In this document: in pieces, positions 32,701 to 42,746 of the stretch
How positions within the stretch are numbered: position 1 is the stretch's first letter
How the letters are laid out: each line of letters begins with the position of its first letter
From: Liolophura sinensis
Lineage: Eukaryota; Mollusca; Polyplacophora; Chitonida; Chitonidae
DNA length: 60,000 bases
Assembly (NCBI RefSeq): GCF_032854445.1
Contig: NC_088302.1
Span: 22,333,788-22,393,787 of the forward strand
Reading direction: 5' to 3'
Notes under the pieces: model-generated
Databases searched by the model: none
Told to the model about the DNA's origin: nothing
Seen by the model: only the letters and a program-made list of their open reading frames with translations
Translations under genes and position numbers: made by a program

Positions 32701-35700
32701 TGTACATGCAGGATGACCATCTTTGGATTATACATGTATATGTAGGATGACCATCTTTGGATTATACATGTATATGTAGGATGACCATCTTTGGATGATA
32801 CATGTATATGTAGGATGACCATCTTTAGATGATACATGTACACGCAGGATGACCATCTTTGGATTATACATGTATATGTAGGATGACCATCTTTGGATTA
32901 TACATGTATATGTAGGATGACCATCTTTGGATGATACATGTATATGTAGGATGACCATCTTTAGATGATACATGTATATGTAGGATGACCATCTTTGGAT
33001 TATACATGTATATGTAGGATGACCATCTTTGGATGATACATGTATATGTAGGATGACCATCTTTAGATGATACATGTACATGCAGGATGACCATCTTTGG
33101 ATTATACATGTATATGTAGGATGACCATCTTTGGATGATACATGTATATGTAGGATGACCATCTTTGGATGATACATGTACATGTAGGATGACCATCTTT
33201 AGATGATACATGTACATGCAGGATGACCATCTTTAGATGATACATGTACATGCAGGATGACCATCTTTGGATGATACATGTATATGTAGGATGACCATCT
33301 TTGCACCATACATGTATATGTAGGATGACCATCTTTGGGTGATACATGTATATGTAGGATGACCATCTTTAGATGATACATGTACATGCAGGATGACCAT
33401 CTTTGGATGATACATGTATATGTAGGATGACCATCTTTAGATGATACATGTATATGTAGGATGACCATCTTTGGATGATACATGTATATGTAGGATGACC
33501 ATCTTTAGATGATACATGTACATGTAGGATGACCATCTTTAGATGATACATGTACATGCAGGATGACCATCTTTGGATGATACATGTATATGTAGGATGA
33601 CCATCTTTGGATGATACATGTACACGCAGGATGACCATCTTTGGGTGATACATGTATATGTAGGATGACCATCTTTAGATGATACATGTACATGCAGGAT
33701 GACCATCTTTGGATTATACATGTATATGTAGGATGACCATCTTTGGATGATACATGTATATGTAGGATGACCATCTTTGGATGATACATGTGCATTTAGG
33801 ATGACCATCTTTAGATGATACATGTACATGTAGGATGACCATCTTTAGATGATACATGTACATGCAGGATGACCATCTTTGGATGATACATGTATATGTA
33901 GGATGACCATCTTAGATGATACATTTAGATGCAGGATGACCATCTTTGGATTATACATGTATATGTAGGATGACCATCTTTGGATGATACATGTACATGT
34001 ATGATGACCATCTTTAGATGATACATGTACATGTAGATGTCCTTCTTTGGATGATACATGTACATGTAGGATGACCATCTTTAGATGATACATGTACATG
34101 CAGGATGACCATCTTTAGATGATACATGTATATGTAGGATGACCATCTTTGTATGATACATGTACATGTAGGATGACCATCTTTAGATGATACATGTACA
34201 TGCAGGATGACCATCTTTGGATTGTACATGTATATGTAGGATGACCATCTTTAGATGATACATGTGCATGTAGGATGACCATCTTTAGATGATACATGTA
34301 CATGCAGGATGACCATCTTTGGATTGTACATGTATATGTAGGATGACCATCTTTAGATGATACATGTGCATGTAGGATGACCATCTTTAGATGATACATG
34401 TACATGCAGGATGACCATCTTTGGATGATACATGTATATGTAGGATGACCATCTTTGGATTATACATGTTACATGTAGGATGACCCTCTTAGATGATACA
34501 TGTACACGCAGGATGACCATCTTTGGATGATACATGTACACGCAGGATGACCATCTTTGGGTGATACATGTATATGTAGGATGACCATCTTTAGATGATA
34601 CATGTACATGTAGGATGACCATCTTTAGATGATACATGTACATGTAGATGTCCTTCTTTGGATGATACATGTACATGCAGGATGACCATCTTTGGATTAT
34701 ACATGTATATGTAGGATGACCATCTTTGGATGATACATGTACATGTAGGATGACCATCTTTAGATGATACATGTACATGTAGGATGACCATCTTTGGATT
34801 ATACATGTACATGTAGGATGACCATCTTTAGATGATACATGTGCATGTAGAATGACCATCTTTTGACGATGCATGTATATGTGGATGACCATCTTTGGAT
34901 GATACATGTATATGTAGGATGACCATCTTTAGATGATACATGTACATGTAGGATGACCATCTTGGATTATACATGTACATGTAGGATGACCATCTTTAGA
35001 TGATACATGTACATGTAGGATGACCATCTTTGGATTGTACATGTATATGTAGGATGACCATCTTTGGATGATACATGTACATGCAGGATGACCATCTTTG
35101 GATGATACATGTATATGTAGGATGACCATCTTTGGATGATACATGTACATGTAGGATGACCATCTTTAGATGATACATGTGCATGTAGAATGACCATCTT
35201 TGGACGATGCATGTATATGTGGGATGACCATCTTTGGATGATACATGTACATGTAGGATGGCTATCTTTAGATGATACATGTACATGTAGGATGACCATC
35301 TTTGGATTATACATGTACATGTAGGATGACCATCTTTAGATGATACATGTACATGTAGGATGACCATCTTTGGATTATATATACTATTTAAACATCTTGT
35401 CTGTCAATCATGTTTTTCTCCATCATATACACTTACTATTTATAAAGTGACCCTCGATTTATCTGCCTTCTTTTGTTTCATCAAACAATAATTTGATTAA
35501 TTTCTGCCAGATTATTGACATGAATGAGTACCAGAAGAGGAGATTTACCAATCAGATCATAGAGAGTATGTTCAACACCGTGGTGAACAAAAACATTGCC
35601 GTCCTGGGATTTGCCTTCAAGAAGGATACAGGAGACACAAGGTAACAGCTTCATCCAAGACATGCAAGTGCTGCAATTTGTTCTGCAGAGTAAGCCTGTG

Positions 35701-38700
35701 TGTATGTATATGCCAAACGCCTGACCTTCTGGTACGATGACCCGGATTCGCCGTTCACATCACTTTTAAAAAATCAAGTTTGCTGATGGAAAAGCTGTGT
35801 CACACATGAGATTACTTACATGTACAAAGTAGTAAATATGTTCTAAAAATTTGAAATAAATGTTGTTTTAATATTTCTGTTTTATTGGCTTAAACACTGA
35901 ATATTTACAGTCACAAATTAACAGTTATGTTTCGTGAACCCTTTCGGTAAATAATGGTAAAATTCGTAAAATTAAACTTTGGCCTATTTTCTCCAGCAAT
36001 GAACTTTGATTACCATCCCATACTTAAAATATGGCAACTACATTTAACCTGTGTAAATTAAATGTCTACATTTGATATGTAAATCATTTGTAGGGTACCT
36101 AGCCAGGGGAGGAGATTTCCTTCGGTTTCCTCGTCCCACCGCTCTGACCACTGGGGTTAAAGTGGAAAATGGTTGAGTACAATGTTAGACACAAATCAAA
36201 CAGTTCAAGTTCAGCCCATGTTGGCTTCCTCTCCAGTCGTATGCAGAATTGTCTGCCAGGAGGGTCATGGATATCCCCAAGGCTCTGCCCAGTTTCCTCC
36301 CATTATACCATGCCGTTGTAAATGTGAAATACTTTTGAGTATGGCGTAAAACACCGAATAAGTCAATAACCAATCAAAGAAAGAAAATAAATAAATAATT
36401 ATGTCATCCTGTTATATTTCTTGCAGAGAGTCTCCAGCGATATATGTGTGTAAATATCTGATGGATGAAGGGGCACAGCTGCGAATCTATGATCCCAAAG
36501 TTCAGGATGAGCACATCATTAGGTGAGTGCATTAACGTACATAATACAGAAATATTGCTAATGTGACATTAGCCTCTACACTCAAAACAGTTGGTAAAAG
36601 CTTGTTTGGCTGTTACATGATGATTATCAGTAATGTGTTTCCAACAAAAATCTTGTTTCAAATTTACCCTACCACCAGCAAGAGCTGAACTAGTGACTAC
36701 TGGTCAGATTATGTACATCAGTATAAATTTAAAGAAAGGCTTGTGAAATTTTAAGAACGCCATACAAGAGCTTAAATTTTTAACCCTTAACTATTACTGT
36801 AATACTGTATTACTGTATCACCGTACTTTTTGTGGTTTTCAGGGACCTGATAAGTGTTTCAGGGGATAATCCACAGAGAGGTTTGTTTATATTTATCCCT
36901 GAATAAATTTGTTCAGTCATTTATCAACTCTGAAGAATTTCTGTAATTATTTTCTTTGCAAACTCACAGTACAGCACTGTTGTGCCATATGTCAAGTTAA
37001 CTGCACCAGTGTATTTATTTGATTGGTCCTTTACGCCGTACTCAAGAATACTTATGTGACGGCAGCCAGCATTATGGTGGGAGGAAACCGGGCACAGCCT
37101 GGTGGAAAACCCACAACCATCCGAAGGTTGCTGGCTGTCCTTTCCACGTACAGCCCGAGAGGACTTGAACTCACAGAGACCGCTTTGGTGCAAGGCTCCT
37201 GGGACATTACGCTGTGCTAGTGCGCTAACCAATATGGCCTCACTGTGCCATGGACAGAAAATAATGCTCCTTCTTATTGGGCAAAACAAAATTATTTGGA
37301 ATTGACAAAATTACCATTGGAATTTTCCTGTCTTTAAACTGGTTACAATATATGTACATATATATGAAAAAAATGTGTTTGATGATTGTCCAGTCCTCTG
37401 AACAGGTGTAAACATGAGAAAAAATGTTCTGGATCTGTCACAATGCACATTGCCGTAACATCAGGAGATTGTTGAAACTCCAGTGTTTATAGGGTCAAAA
37501 TTACTTTGAGAATGTACTTGTGTTTGCAGTGAGTGAGCTGGTGACTGTGTGTGGGAACGCATATACAGCTGCAGAGGGTGCTCACGCTCTGGTGGTGTGC
37601 ACTGAGTGGGATGAGTTCACGGTCAGTAGACATGCCCCATTTCCCCATGTTATGAAGTTCAGAGTTTATAGATTGTATACAAAATACATGCGTGACATAA
37701 TGTGCTACAGAGGCTATACTTCTGACCCTGGCTGAGTGTGTGTGTGAGCGAGCCTCAGCATGGAGCAGTAGAGCTGCACTGAATTACCTCCCTTTAGGTC
37801 ACTGTCTCATTTTAAAATTGCATTTTTTAGGAGTAAGGTGTGATTGGGTGGGACCTCAGAAAATGGCTTCTGGCAAGTTTGGGAGGTAAAGCAACATAAG
37901 GTAGTTGAAGACCAAGCTTTGAGAAAAATTTTATTTTTATAAATTTATATGGAAAGTCAAGGATAAACGTTATATATTTTTGTAATCCATTTAGAGGTAC
38001 CTGTAATTTTTAAATCCTGACCCTAATTACATACAGTAGACAGCTTTGGTGAACTCTTAAGCTGAAAAACATTGACTTTACTTAACGTCTCAACATTTCT
38101 GCAACACTCAGAGACTGATATCATATTTTTTTTACAATATATTGCCTAGAAAATACTGTCAAAGTCATGGCATAACCTACATACTGCATGCTTTAGTAGG
38201 CAGGGTCCCACTGGTCATAGTTTCACGCCTCAAAAACTAATCTCGCTTTACTTCATTGCCAGTGTCATGTAACAAGGGAGGTAATTCAGAGCCTGTCTAT
38301 TGTGATTATGAGGCTACAGACCTCCATTAATTTTCCATAAGCGACAATGTTAACATTTAGCGCTGTAGCTCAGTCCCAAATATTCTGTGGCCAATAATCT
38401 TTGGTGCATACCTGGCCCAGCCTGTGAGAAAGAAGCCATTAAAATCTTGACATAGGTTAACCGTCAAAATCTGGACCTTTCTATGCTGGCAATTGGGCAG
38501 GGTGCCTAGCAGCGCCAAGGGGGCGTCACTTGCAGCCTCATCACCACCTGTCTTCTTGTATGCTCTCGCCCAGAATTTCAAAATTTCATCATTAAATCTC
38601 ATACCTGCCCAAAGCTTAGACAATTTCCATCATTTTGATACCAAGCGTGCACCTGTACACCCAAAATGGCAAGCTGACAGCGAAAAGACTTTTACCCTAA

Positions 38701-39823
38701 AATAGACAGAATTCCATTCGTCCCTCCCGAGAAAGGGAAGTGCTAATAGGGTATTGATTCCTAGTAGAGAGTTTTTCAGTAAGCAGGCTATCTCCCTCCA
38801 AGATGGCTGGCACAGAGATATGTAGTTCTGCTCGTTCTTAAATCATCATCATCATCAGTCAAAGGGAGCAGCAGAGAAGTCTTTATCATGCACCAATCCA
38901 CATAGGCTTCATTAATCTCTGCAGTTAATTGTATGGGAAGAAGGTTTTCTTCAGAAATCCATAAAGGGTACATTATGTTCTCTGGACAACATAGTCTCTT
39001 CCCATTGCAAAATGAATATTTGTATTAATACAGTTGCAGTTCTTTTATGCATGGACCGTCTCTTGAGGGGATGCAATTGCGGTCGCTGTGCACATAATTC
39101 TTACAGACCACAAATAGTTTGGTGGCCAACAATATTCAGCTTTCTTCAGGCTTTTGAAATCCAAAAAATGTAATTATGAGAAAACATAGGAAGTATAAAT
39201 TATATAAATATTATTATTTATATAAATATAATAATATTTATATAATAATAAATAAAACGTGTACATGTACCGCAAGTTGATTGCTTTAACACATGAACTG
39301 TGAAGGTCGATGGTTTTTACACCTCACCCAGAAACTTGATTGCCATTTGTATAAGTGAAAAATTCTTGAGTACAACATTATTTATTATTTATTTGGTTGA
39401 TGTTTTGCGCCGTACTCAAGAATATTTCACTTATACGACAGCAGCCAGCATCATGGTGGGAGGAAACCAGGCTTGGGAAAATCCTGACCATCTGCAGGTT
39501 GCTGGCAGACCTTCCCACATACACCCGGAGAGGAAGCTAGCATGATGAGTACAACGTTAAACATCAATCAAATAAATCAGTAGTGTAAGATAAAGAAAAA
39601 ACGATTAAATGATTAATCCAGGACAGATTTTATTTTTGTTGTTTCTCAGACTTTGGACTACAAGGAGATCTATCAGAAGATGTTAAAACCGGCTCATGTG
39701 TTTGATGGCCGTCTTATTTTGGACCACTCTAGACTCATGGATTTGGGGTTTCACGTGGAAGCAATAGGAAAACGACTCACGCGGCCCAGCTTACATCGCG
39801 GCTTTGCCAACTCCCTACCATAA
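23613..39823 (+). CDS. UGDH: UDP-glucose 6-dehydrogenase, 11 coding exons; three 1-base frame breaks
   Basis: Oxidises UDP-glucose to UDP-glucuronate with two NAD+ in the cytosol, feeding glycosaminoglycan and glucuronide synthesis. Exons: 23613-23770, 24607-24744, 25808-25972, 27053-27250, 28662-28808, 29922-30015, 35511-35641, 36427-36522, 36843-36880, 37530-37621, 39650-39823 (TAA). Seen: NAD-binding [46 protein letters not shown], the catalytic-cysteine loop (GSCFQKD after allowing for a lost base), [16 protein letters not shown] and the C-terminal domain with FDGR. With the three lost bases counted, the length is 477 residues against 494 in human. Breaks: near 23711-23714 (one G short), 28751-28754 (one C short) and 29928-29931 (one G short). 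All splice sites are GT-AG. Either assembly errors or an inactivated copy. Intron 6 carries the 5-kb minisatellite. Confidence 0.96.
24607..24744 (+). CDS. UGDH: UGDH coding exon 2
   Basis: 46 codons: [20 protein letters not shown], then [16 protein letters not shown]. Acceptor tttcag, donor gtaaga. No defect. Confidence 0.98.
25054..25284. mobile_element. MITE family E1, degenerate copy
   Basis: Left end gtatttcatctaaagtttt; right end near gaagtttaggtgaagttta. Shares internal blocks with 5859-6058 (tctttctgataagaaagtaa against cttttgataagaaattaat). In UGDH intron 2. Confidence 0.65.
25808..25972 (+). CDS. UGDH: UGDH coding exon 3
   Basis: 55 codons: [16 protein letters not shown], then [15 protein letters not shown]. 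Includes the threonine of STVP that takes part in catalysis in the family. Acceptor ctttag, donor gtatgg. Confidence 0.98.
26125..26385 (-). mobile_element. SINE family A, full length with target-site duplication
   Basis: On the minus strand it runs from the tRNA-like head (gttggttagtgcactagcgc) through B-box-like gtgagttcaagtcc to the tail ttgagtatgacgtaaaacac. A 14-bp direct repeat, tcaagcaygacgta, flanks it at 26111-26124 and 26386-26399 with one mismatch. In UGDH intron 3. Confidence 0.92.
27053..27250 (+). CDS. UGDH: UGDH coding exon 4
   Basis: 66 codons: [28 protein letters not shown] and [12 protein letters not shown]. Contains the FLAEGTA glutamate and the WSSELSK lysine used in substrate binding and catalysis. 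Acceptor atatag, donor gtaagt. Confidence 0.98.
27755..28000 (+). mobile_element. SINE family A, full length with perfect target-site duplication
   Basis: Head gggcctctgtggctcagtcg with A-box-like tggctcagtcggttagcg, B-box-like gtgagttcaagtcc, body cataatgctggccgccgtcg, tail gtaaaacaccaatc plus (aaat)n. A perfect 15-bp direct repeat, atcatcaccttggtg, flanks it at 27740-27754 and 28001-28015. In UGDH intron 4; a relatively recent insertion. Confidence 0.95.
28062..28266. mobile_element. MITE family E2, copy 2
   Basis: Left ccctaaatgacc, right gtcatttaggg, matching the inverted termini of 23212-23407 and 42546-42746. In UGDH intron 4. Confidence 0.7.
28549..28566. repeat. Run of 18 C
   Basis: Homopolymer in UGDH intron 4, 95 bp before exon 5. 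A second run of 16 C lies at 29404-29419 in intron 5. Confidence 0.9.
28662..28808 (+). CDS. UGDH: UGDH coding exon 5 (frame break)
   Basis: 147 bp where 148 are expected. [20 protein letters not shown] begins the dimerisation helix; after EV the frame breaks at 28751-28754 (gtgtccacgcc, one C short), giving TAG eight bases later. The frame resumes [17 protein letters not shown]. Donor gtaaga. Confidence 0.95.
28910..29043 (-). mobile_element. SINE family A, 5'-truncated, with target-site duplication
   Basis: Reverse tail and body: gtactcaagaatatttgact, tggtgggaggaaactgaac, gaccatccgcaggttgccg. Flanked by ccacaagtccaaaaa (28895-28909) and ccacaactccaaaaa (29044-29058), a 15-bp duplication with one mismatch. 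In UGDH intron 5. Confidence 0.85.
29922..30015 (+). CDS. UGDH: UGDH coding exon 6 (catalytic cysteine; frame break)
   Basis: 94 bp where 95 are expected. The start reads gttttggtgaagctgc, one G short within the FGGSC loop (29928-29931); downstream [19 protein letters not shown] is in frame. The Cys codon itself is intact. Acceptor attcatag, donor gtaaag. Confidence 0.94.
30386..35382. repeat. 34-bp minisatellite, ~5.0 kb (about 147 copies), in UGDH intron 6
   Basis: Unit aggatgaccatctttggatg plus atacatgtatatgt. Variable positions: tttgg/tttag, gatgata/gattata, tgtata/tgtaca/tgtgca and tgtagg/tgcagg. Spacing is almost always 34 bp, with rare units of 33 or 38 bp (a tatata expansion near 31160). 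Patterned variants recur at multiples of 34 bp, showing block duplication. Each unit holds a self-complementary acatgt core. The minus strand lacks stops in most units, so many overlapping open frames up to 243 codons with a 34-residue period occur in all three frames. I do not regard them as genes. Confidence 0.97.
35511..35641 (+). CDS. UGDH: UGDH coding exon 7
   Basis: 131 bp: [17 protein letters not shown], then [16 protein letters not shown], the start of the C-terminal UDP-binding domain. Begins 128 bp after the end of the 5-kb minisatellite. Acceptor ctgccag, donor gtaaca. Confidence 0.97.
36090..36370 (+). mobile_element. Two SINE tails in tandem (family A and a variant)
   Basis: 36090-36200 has a variant tail (ttcctcgtcccaccgctctg, ttgagtacaatgttagacac). 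36204-36370 has a degenerate family A body and tail (cttcctctccagtcgta, tgagtatggcgtaaaacacc). In UGDH intron 7, ending just before exon 8. Confidence 0.7.
36427..36522 (+). CDS. UGDH: UGDH coding exon 8
   Basis: 96 bp: [18 protein letters not shown], then [12 protein letters not shown]. The junction codon with exon 7 encodes the conserved Arg of DTR. Acceptor cttgcag, donor gtgagt. Confidence 0.97.
36843..36880 (+). CDS. UGDH: UGDH coding exon 9 (38-bp micro-exon)
   Basis: Only 38 bp, reading [12 protein letters not shown]. Placed by phase (2 before, 1 after), acceptor ttttcag and position in the protein. The donor gtttgt is weak. Confidence 0.9.
37012..37240 (-). mobile_element. SINE family A, near full length
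   Basis: Reverse orientation: tatttatttgattggtcctt, acgccgtactcaagaatact, tggtgggaggaaaccgggca, ggacttgaactcacagagac, then the head acgctgtgctagtgcgctaa and ggcctcac. In UGDH intron 9. No clear target-site duplication. Confidence 0.88.
37530..37621 (+). CDS. UGDH: UGDH coding exon 10
   Basis: 92 bp: [20 protein letters not shown] then [10 protein letters not shown], the conserved GAHA...TEWD block. Acceptor tttgcag, donor gtcagt. Confidence 0.97.
37779..38289. mobile_element. 511-bp element with 16-bp perfect terminal inverted repeats
   Basis: Starts ctgaattacctccctt and ends with its exact reverse complement aagggaggtaattcag. The interior is AT-rich and non-coding. Fits a MITE in UGDH intron 10. 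No clear target-site duplication. Confidence 0.75.
39335..39577 (+). mobile_element. SINE family A tail interrupted by a second SINE
   Basis: The outer plus-strand tail runs ccatttgtataagtgaaaaa to ttgagtacaac (39376) and resumes as gttaaacatcaatcaaataa at 39556. Between them sits the reverse-oriented SINE 39377-39545. In UGDH intron 10, ending ~70 bp before exon 11. Confidence 0.8.
39377..39545 (-). mobile_element. SINE family A nested inside another SINE tail
   Basis: Reverse tail and body: gccgtactcaagaatatttc, catcatggtgggaggaaacc, gaccatctgcaggttgctgg. Flanked by the direct repeat tgagtacaac (39367-39376 and 39546-39555). Head truncated. Confidence 0.85.
39650..39823 (+). CDS. UGDH: UGDH coding exon 11 (stop codon)
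   Basis: 57 codons plus [23 protein letters not shown], then [11 protein letters not shown]. The C-terminus ends HRGFANSLP, shorter than the lysine-rich vertebrate tail. Acceptor tttctcag. Confidence 0.96.
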   Translation, partial: TLDYKEIYQKMLKPAHVFDGRLILDHSRLMDLGFHVEAIGKRLTRPSLHRGFANSLP

Positions 39824-39878
39824 ATCTGCCAATCCTATGCTTGTCCAATTCATTCTTGTCAATGTTTTTGTCTTCCAC

Positions 39879-39884
39879 AATAAA
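39879..39884 (+). terminator. Polyadenylation signal AATAAA, UGDH
   Basis: First AATAAA after the UGDH stop codon, 56 bp downstream. A longer 3' UTR using later signals is possible. Confidence 0.6.
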
Positions 39885-42545
39885 ATGTGACTATCAATAA
39901 CAGAGTGTGTAGATTAGTAAATCTTGGCATTTCTCTGGTCACAATCACATTGTGAGTTCAAACCCAAATGTGGTGAATTTTTTTTTTTTTTCATATTGTT
40001 AAGCTAATTATTAAATAGTCCAGTTTATCAAACAGTGTTGTTCGCTATTTTTGGTCTTCCTCAAGTACACTTTCAGGATTTTATGCTTTTTTGCATTTGC
40101 GTCAAAATTTACATGCTGAATTTATTCCTTTGTGCCTATTTACTCTTAGTTATTTGTAACCCATGATATATGTATCTCAAGTTTATTGAAAATTACACGC
40201 CAATCAGGTCAAACGTGGTGGTGTACATGAATTTACATTCACATTGTTAGTATTATTATTGTAGTTAGCCAGTTGATTAATCTACTGCTGGTTGAACATG
40301 TATAAATTTGCACATTTTTTCCTGTTCATTAGCAGTTTTTACACTCTCATATGTACTATGTCATGTCTAAGTGAAATATGGTACCTCAACCATGTATCAG
40401 ATTAAGTATGACTTTTCATGGGGTTTTTTTTTATACATTTTTAACCAAACTCTAGCCATTGCAAAGTGCAAGGTGGACATATTCTGCTGTTTCCCCATCT
40501 CTCAGTAGACCTTTCTGAACTGTCAATCAAGAACACAAAATTGACCAATCAGAAGCAGTATTGTTGCAAACTGGTCAACCAGATGTTCCACACATTGGTT
40601 ACAAATGTCCAATCTCTCTGTGAGGTGAGTTTGTCACAGAGAGTCTTTCATCAAGAATGGAATGAAAAGTAAGCTTGTAGTGGGACATCAGATGTGTTAG
40701 ATCTATCCATTCGTGTTGGTCATGGTGACAATAAGTATAGCTGTTTGCTTCGTCTGAAATCTGATGACGGTTGTTTGCCTTCTACCAGTACGGTGTGCAT
40801 GTGTGTGTTGTCATATATAAGGGCTGCCAACATCTAAATAACAACTTCGTCAGTCCGGCATTAAACAACAACAACAAAAATACATTGAATTCATAAATTG
40901 TTATGAATTAGTACTTGTCATTAAAGATTTAATTAAAGGCTTACCCTAGTACGTACATGTATATTACACTTTTTGTATTATTTTTGTTGTGTTTATTTGT
41001 GCAGCTTACCTCTAAGTAATTTAGATGTAAAATCTCCTAAAGTGATAATAAAGCCAGTTATGTTAAGTCTTAATTTCTAGATACATGTTCATGTATTTTT
41101 GAGGTAATTTTCAATCATTATATTTCTTCACAAAGCCCACCGATCAGAAATATCCTTTATTTGTCTGGAAGCTGTGTTGTGCGACGGCAATGCACAACAA
41201 TTTACAGTGGTCACTCTGTTTAACACCTGGTGAATTAGAGGAATGTATGTGTTTTTGTTTTTTTTCAAGTATATTGTTTGGTGTGCCAATTACTCTTCAC
41301 TCACTTAGTATATTTTTGTTGAATATAGTCGTGTCTCATCTTGAATTGTTCTACATTTTCACTTTCATGTATTAGCTTTTGAATCAGTTGGCAAAAGCAT
41401 TTCTGACCAATGTTTGAAACCATGTGATCTTGGCAGGTGAACTGTGCGGGCATTCGATTGCCCATTTTGAGGTGCAAATCATGCACTGTTCAATATAATT
41501 GAATGCCAATTAGAGGACATTCATATGCTTAACCTGCATATGAATTATGGACTGAAAAACTTGAAACCATGCTATTGTTTAAACAAAATGTTGTATATCC
41601 TTACATATGACATGAGGTGTAAATATGATACACTTAATTGCTGTCAGTGCTTTGGAATACTGCCCTTTTTTACATTGTAACTGCCATTGCTATTTGATAA
41701 CAGTTTATTACAATTAGATATAAAATGTACTTATATTATGTAGGTGCGGATATATATATATGTGTGTATCTATTATACATATTCACAGTCAACATTTACA
41801 TGTAACTCTGCTGTGGAGGTTTTATTCTGGATGATGCTTAAGGGATATATGAAGCATTTGGTTTAATATGTCTTACCATTGGTCTTAATATGTAAAATAA
41901 AAGCAAACTTTCTCAGCTTCCCTCTGGAGGCATAAAAGGGTTTTGAACTACAGGTTTCATAAGGCCCCTGTAGTCAGTTCAGAAATCAAGTAGGTTGCAT
42001 TGGTGATATGTCAATGGTGATACCTGTGAAAACAACTGTGTAAGGGAAAGAGCCCTAATGGGAGGTTCTGTAAGCTGGTCCCGTTCTCCTGGTGAGCACA
42101 TCGATGGCATCATTCCCGACCATTGACAGAAAACATGCGTATGAAAAAGATATAAAAAAAGATATAAAATATGCCTCAGAAATGAGTTTTTGAGGGAGTG
42201 GGGGGGGGGGGGAGGTATTTTTTTGCATAACTTTCATCATGACTCTTGAAACCAAAGTCTTCATTTTAGAGTTCCTTTTCATACATCCTTTAACCTGCAG
42301 TGCGGCCATCACATGGTCAACATGTTAAATGACTACTGTAAATCTTCAACCTTTTCAACCTCCAAAGCATTTTTCCAATGAAATTTATACATAGAATTAC
42401 CAGGTATTATAAAAATGACACTAAAATGTGTCATTAAAGGTTCAAGCTTCATAAAATTGTGCAAATTAGCACATGTATAAACCCCGAAGTTCTCTCAGAA
42501 CAGTTCACAGTATTAGAGCTGAAAACATTGACGAAATCAGACTAC

Positions 42546-42746
42546 CTGAAATGACCTAAAATTTTGTCCATGACTAAGCTCTCATTTTTTCACATTCTGG
42601 AAAGGTGATTTTAGATTGGGGATTCGAGAGCTGTTTGGAAGTCAGAATGATATCCTCCTGGGAAAATGTATATTTTAGCCTCAGAAGTAATATATCACAA
42701 CATTTATTTTGTCCTTTTGTTACCGAAATTTTGGGTCATTTAGGGT
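42546..42746. mobile_element. MITE family E2, copy 3
   Basis: Left ctgaaatgacctaaaatttt, right cgaaattttgggtcatttag: clear inverted termini shared with two copies inside and upstream of UGDH. About 200 bp. Confidence 0.78.

Noticed and set aside
30364-35367. Many minus-strand frames (60-243 codons) with [15 protein letters not shown]-like repeats
   Set aside because: Products of the 34-bp array in all frames, lying within an intron of UGDH on the opposite strand.
30386-35382. CRISPR-like array
   Set aside because: Units are contiguous with no unique spacers, in a eukaryotic intron; it is a minisatellite.
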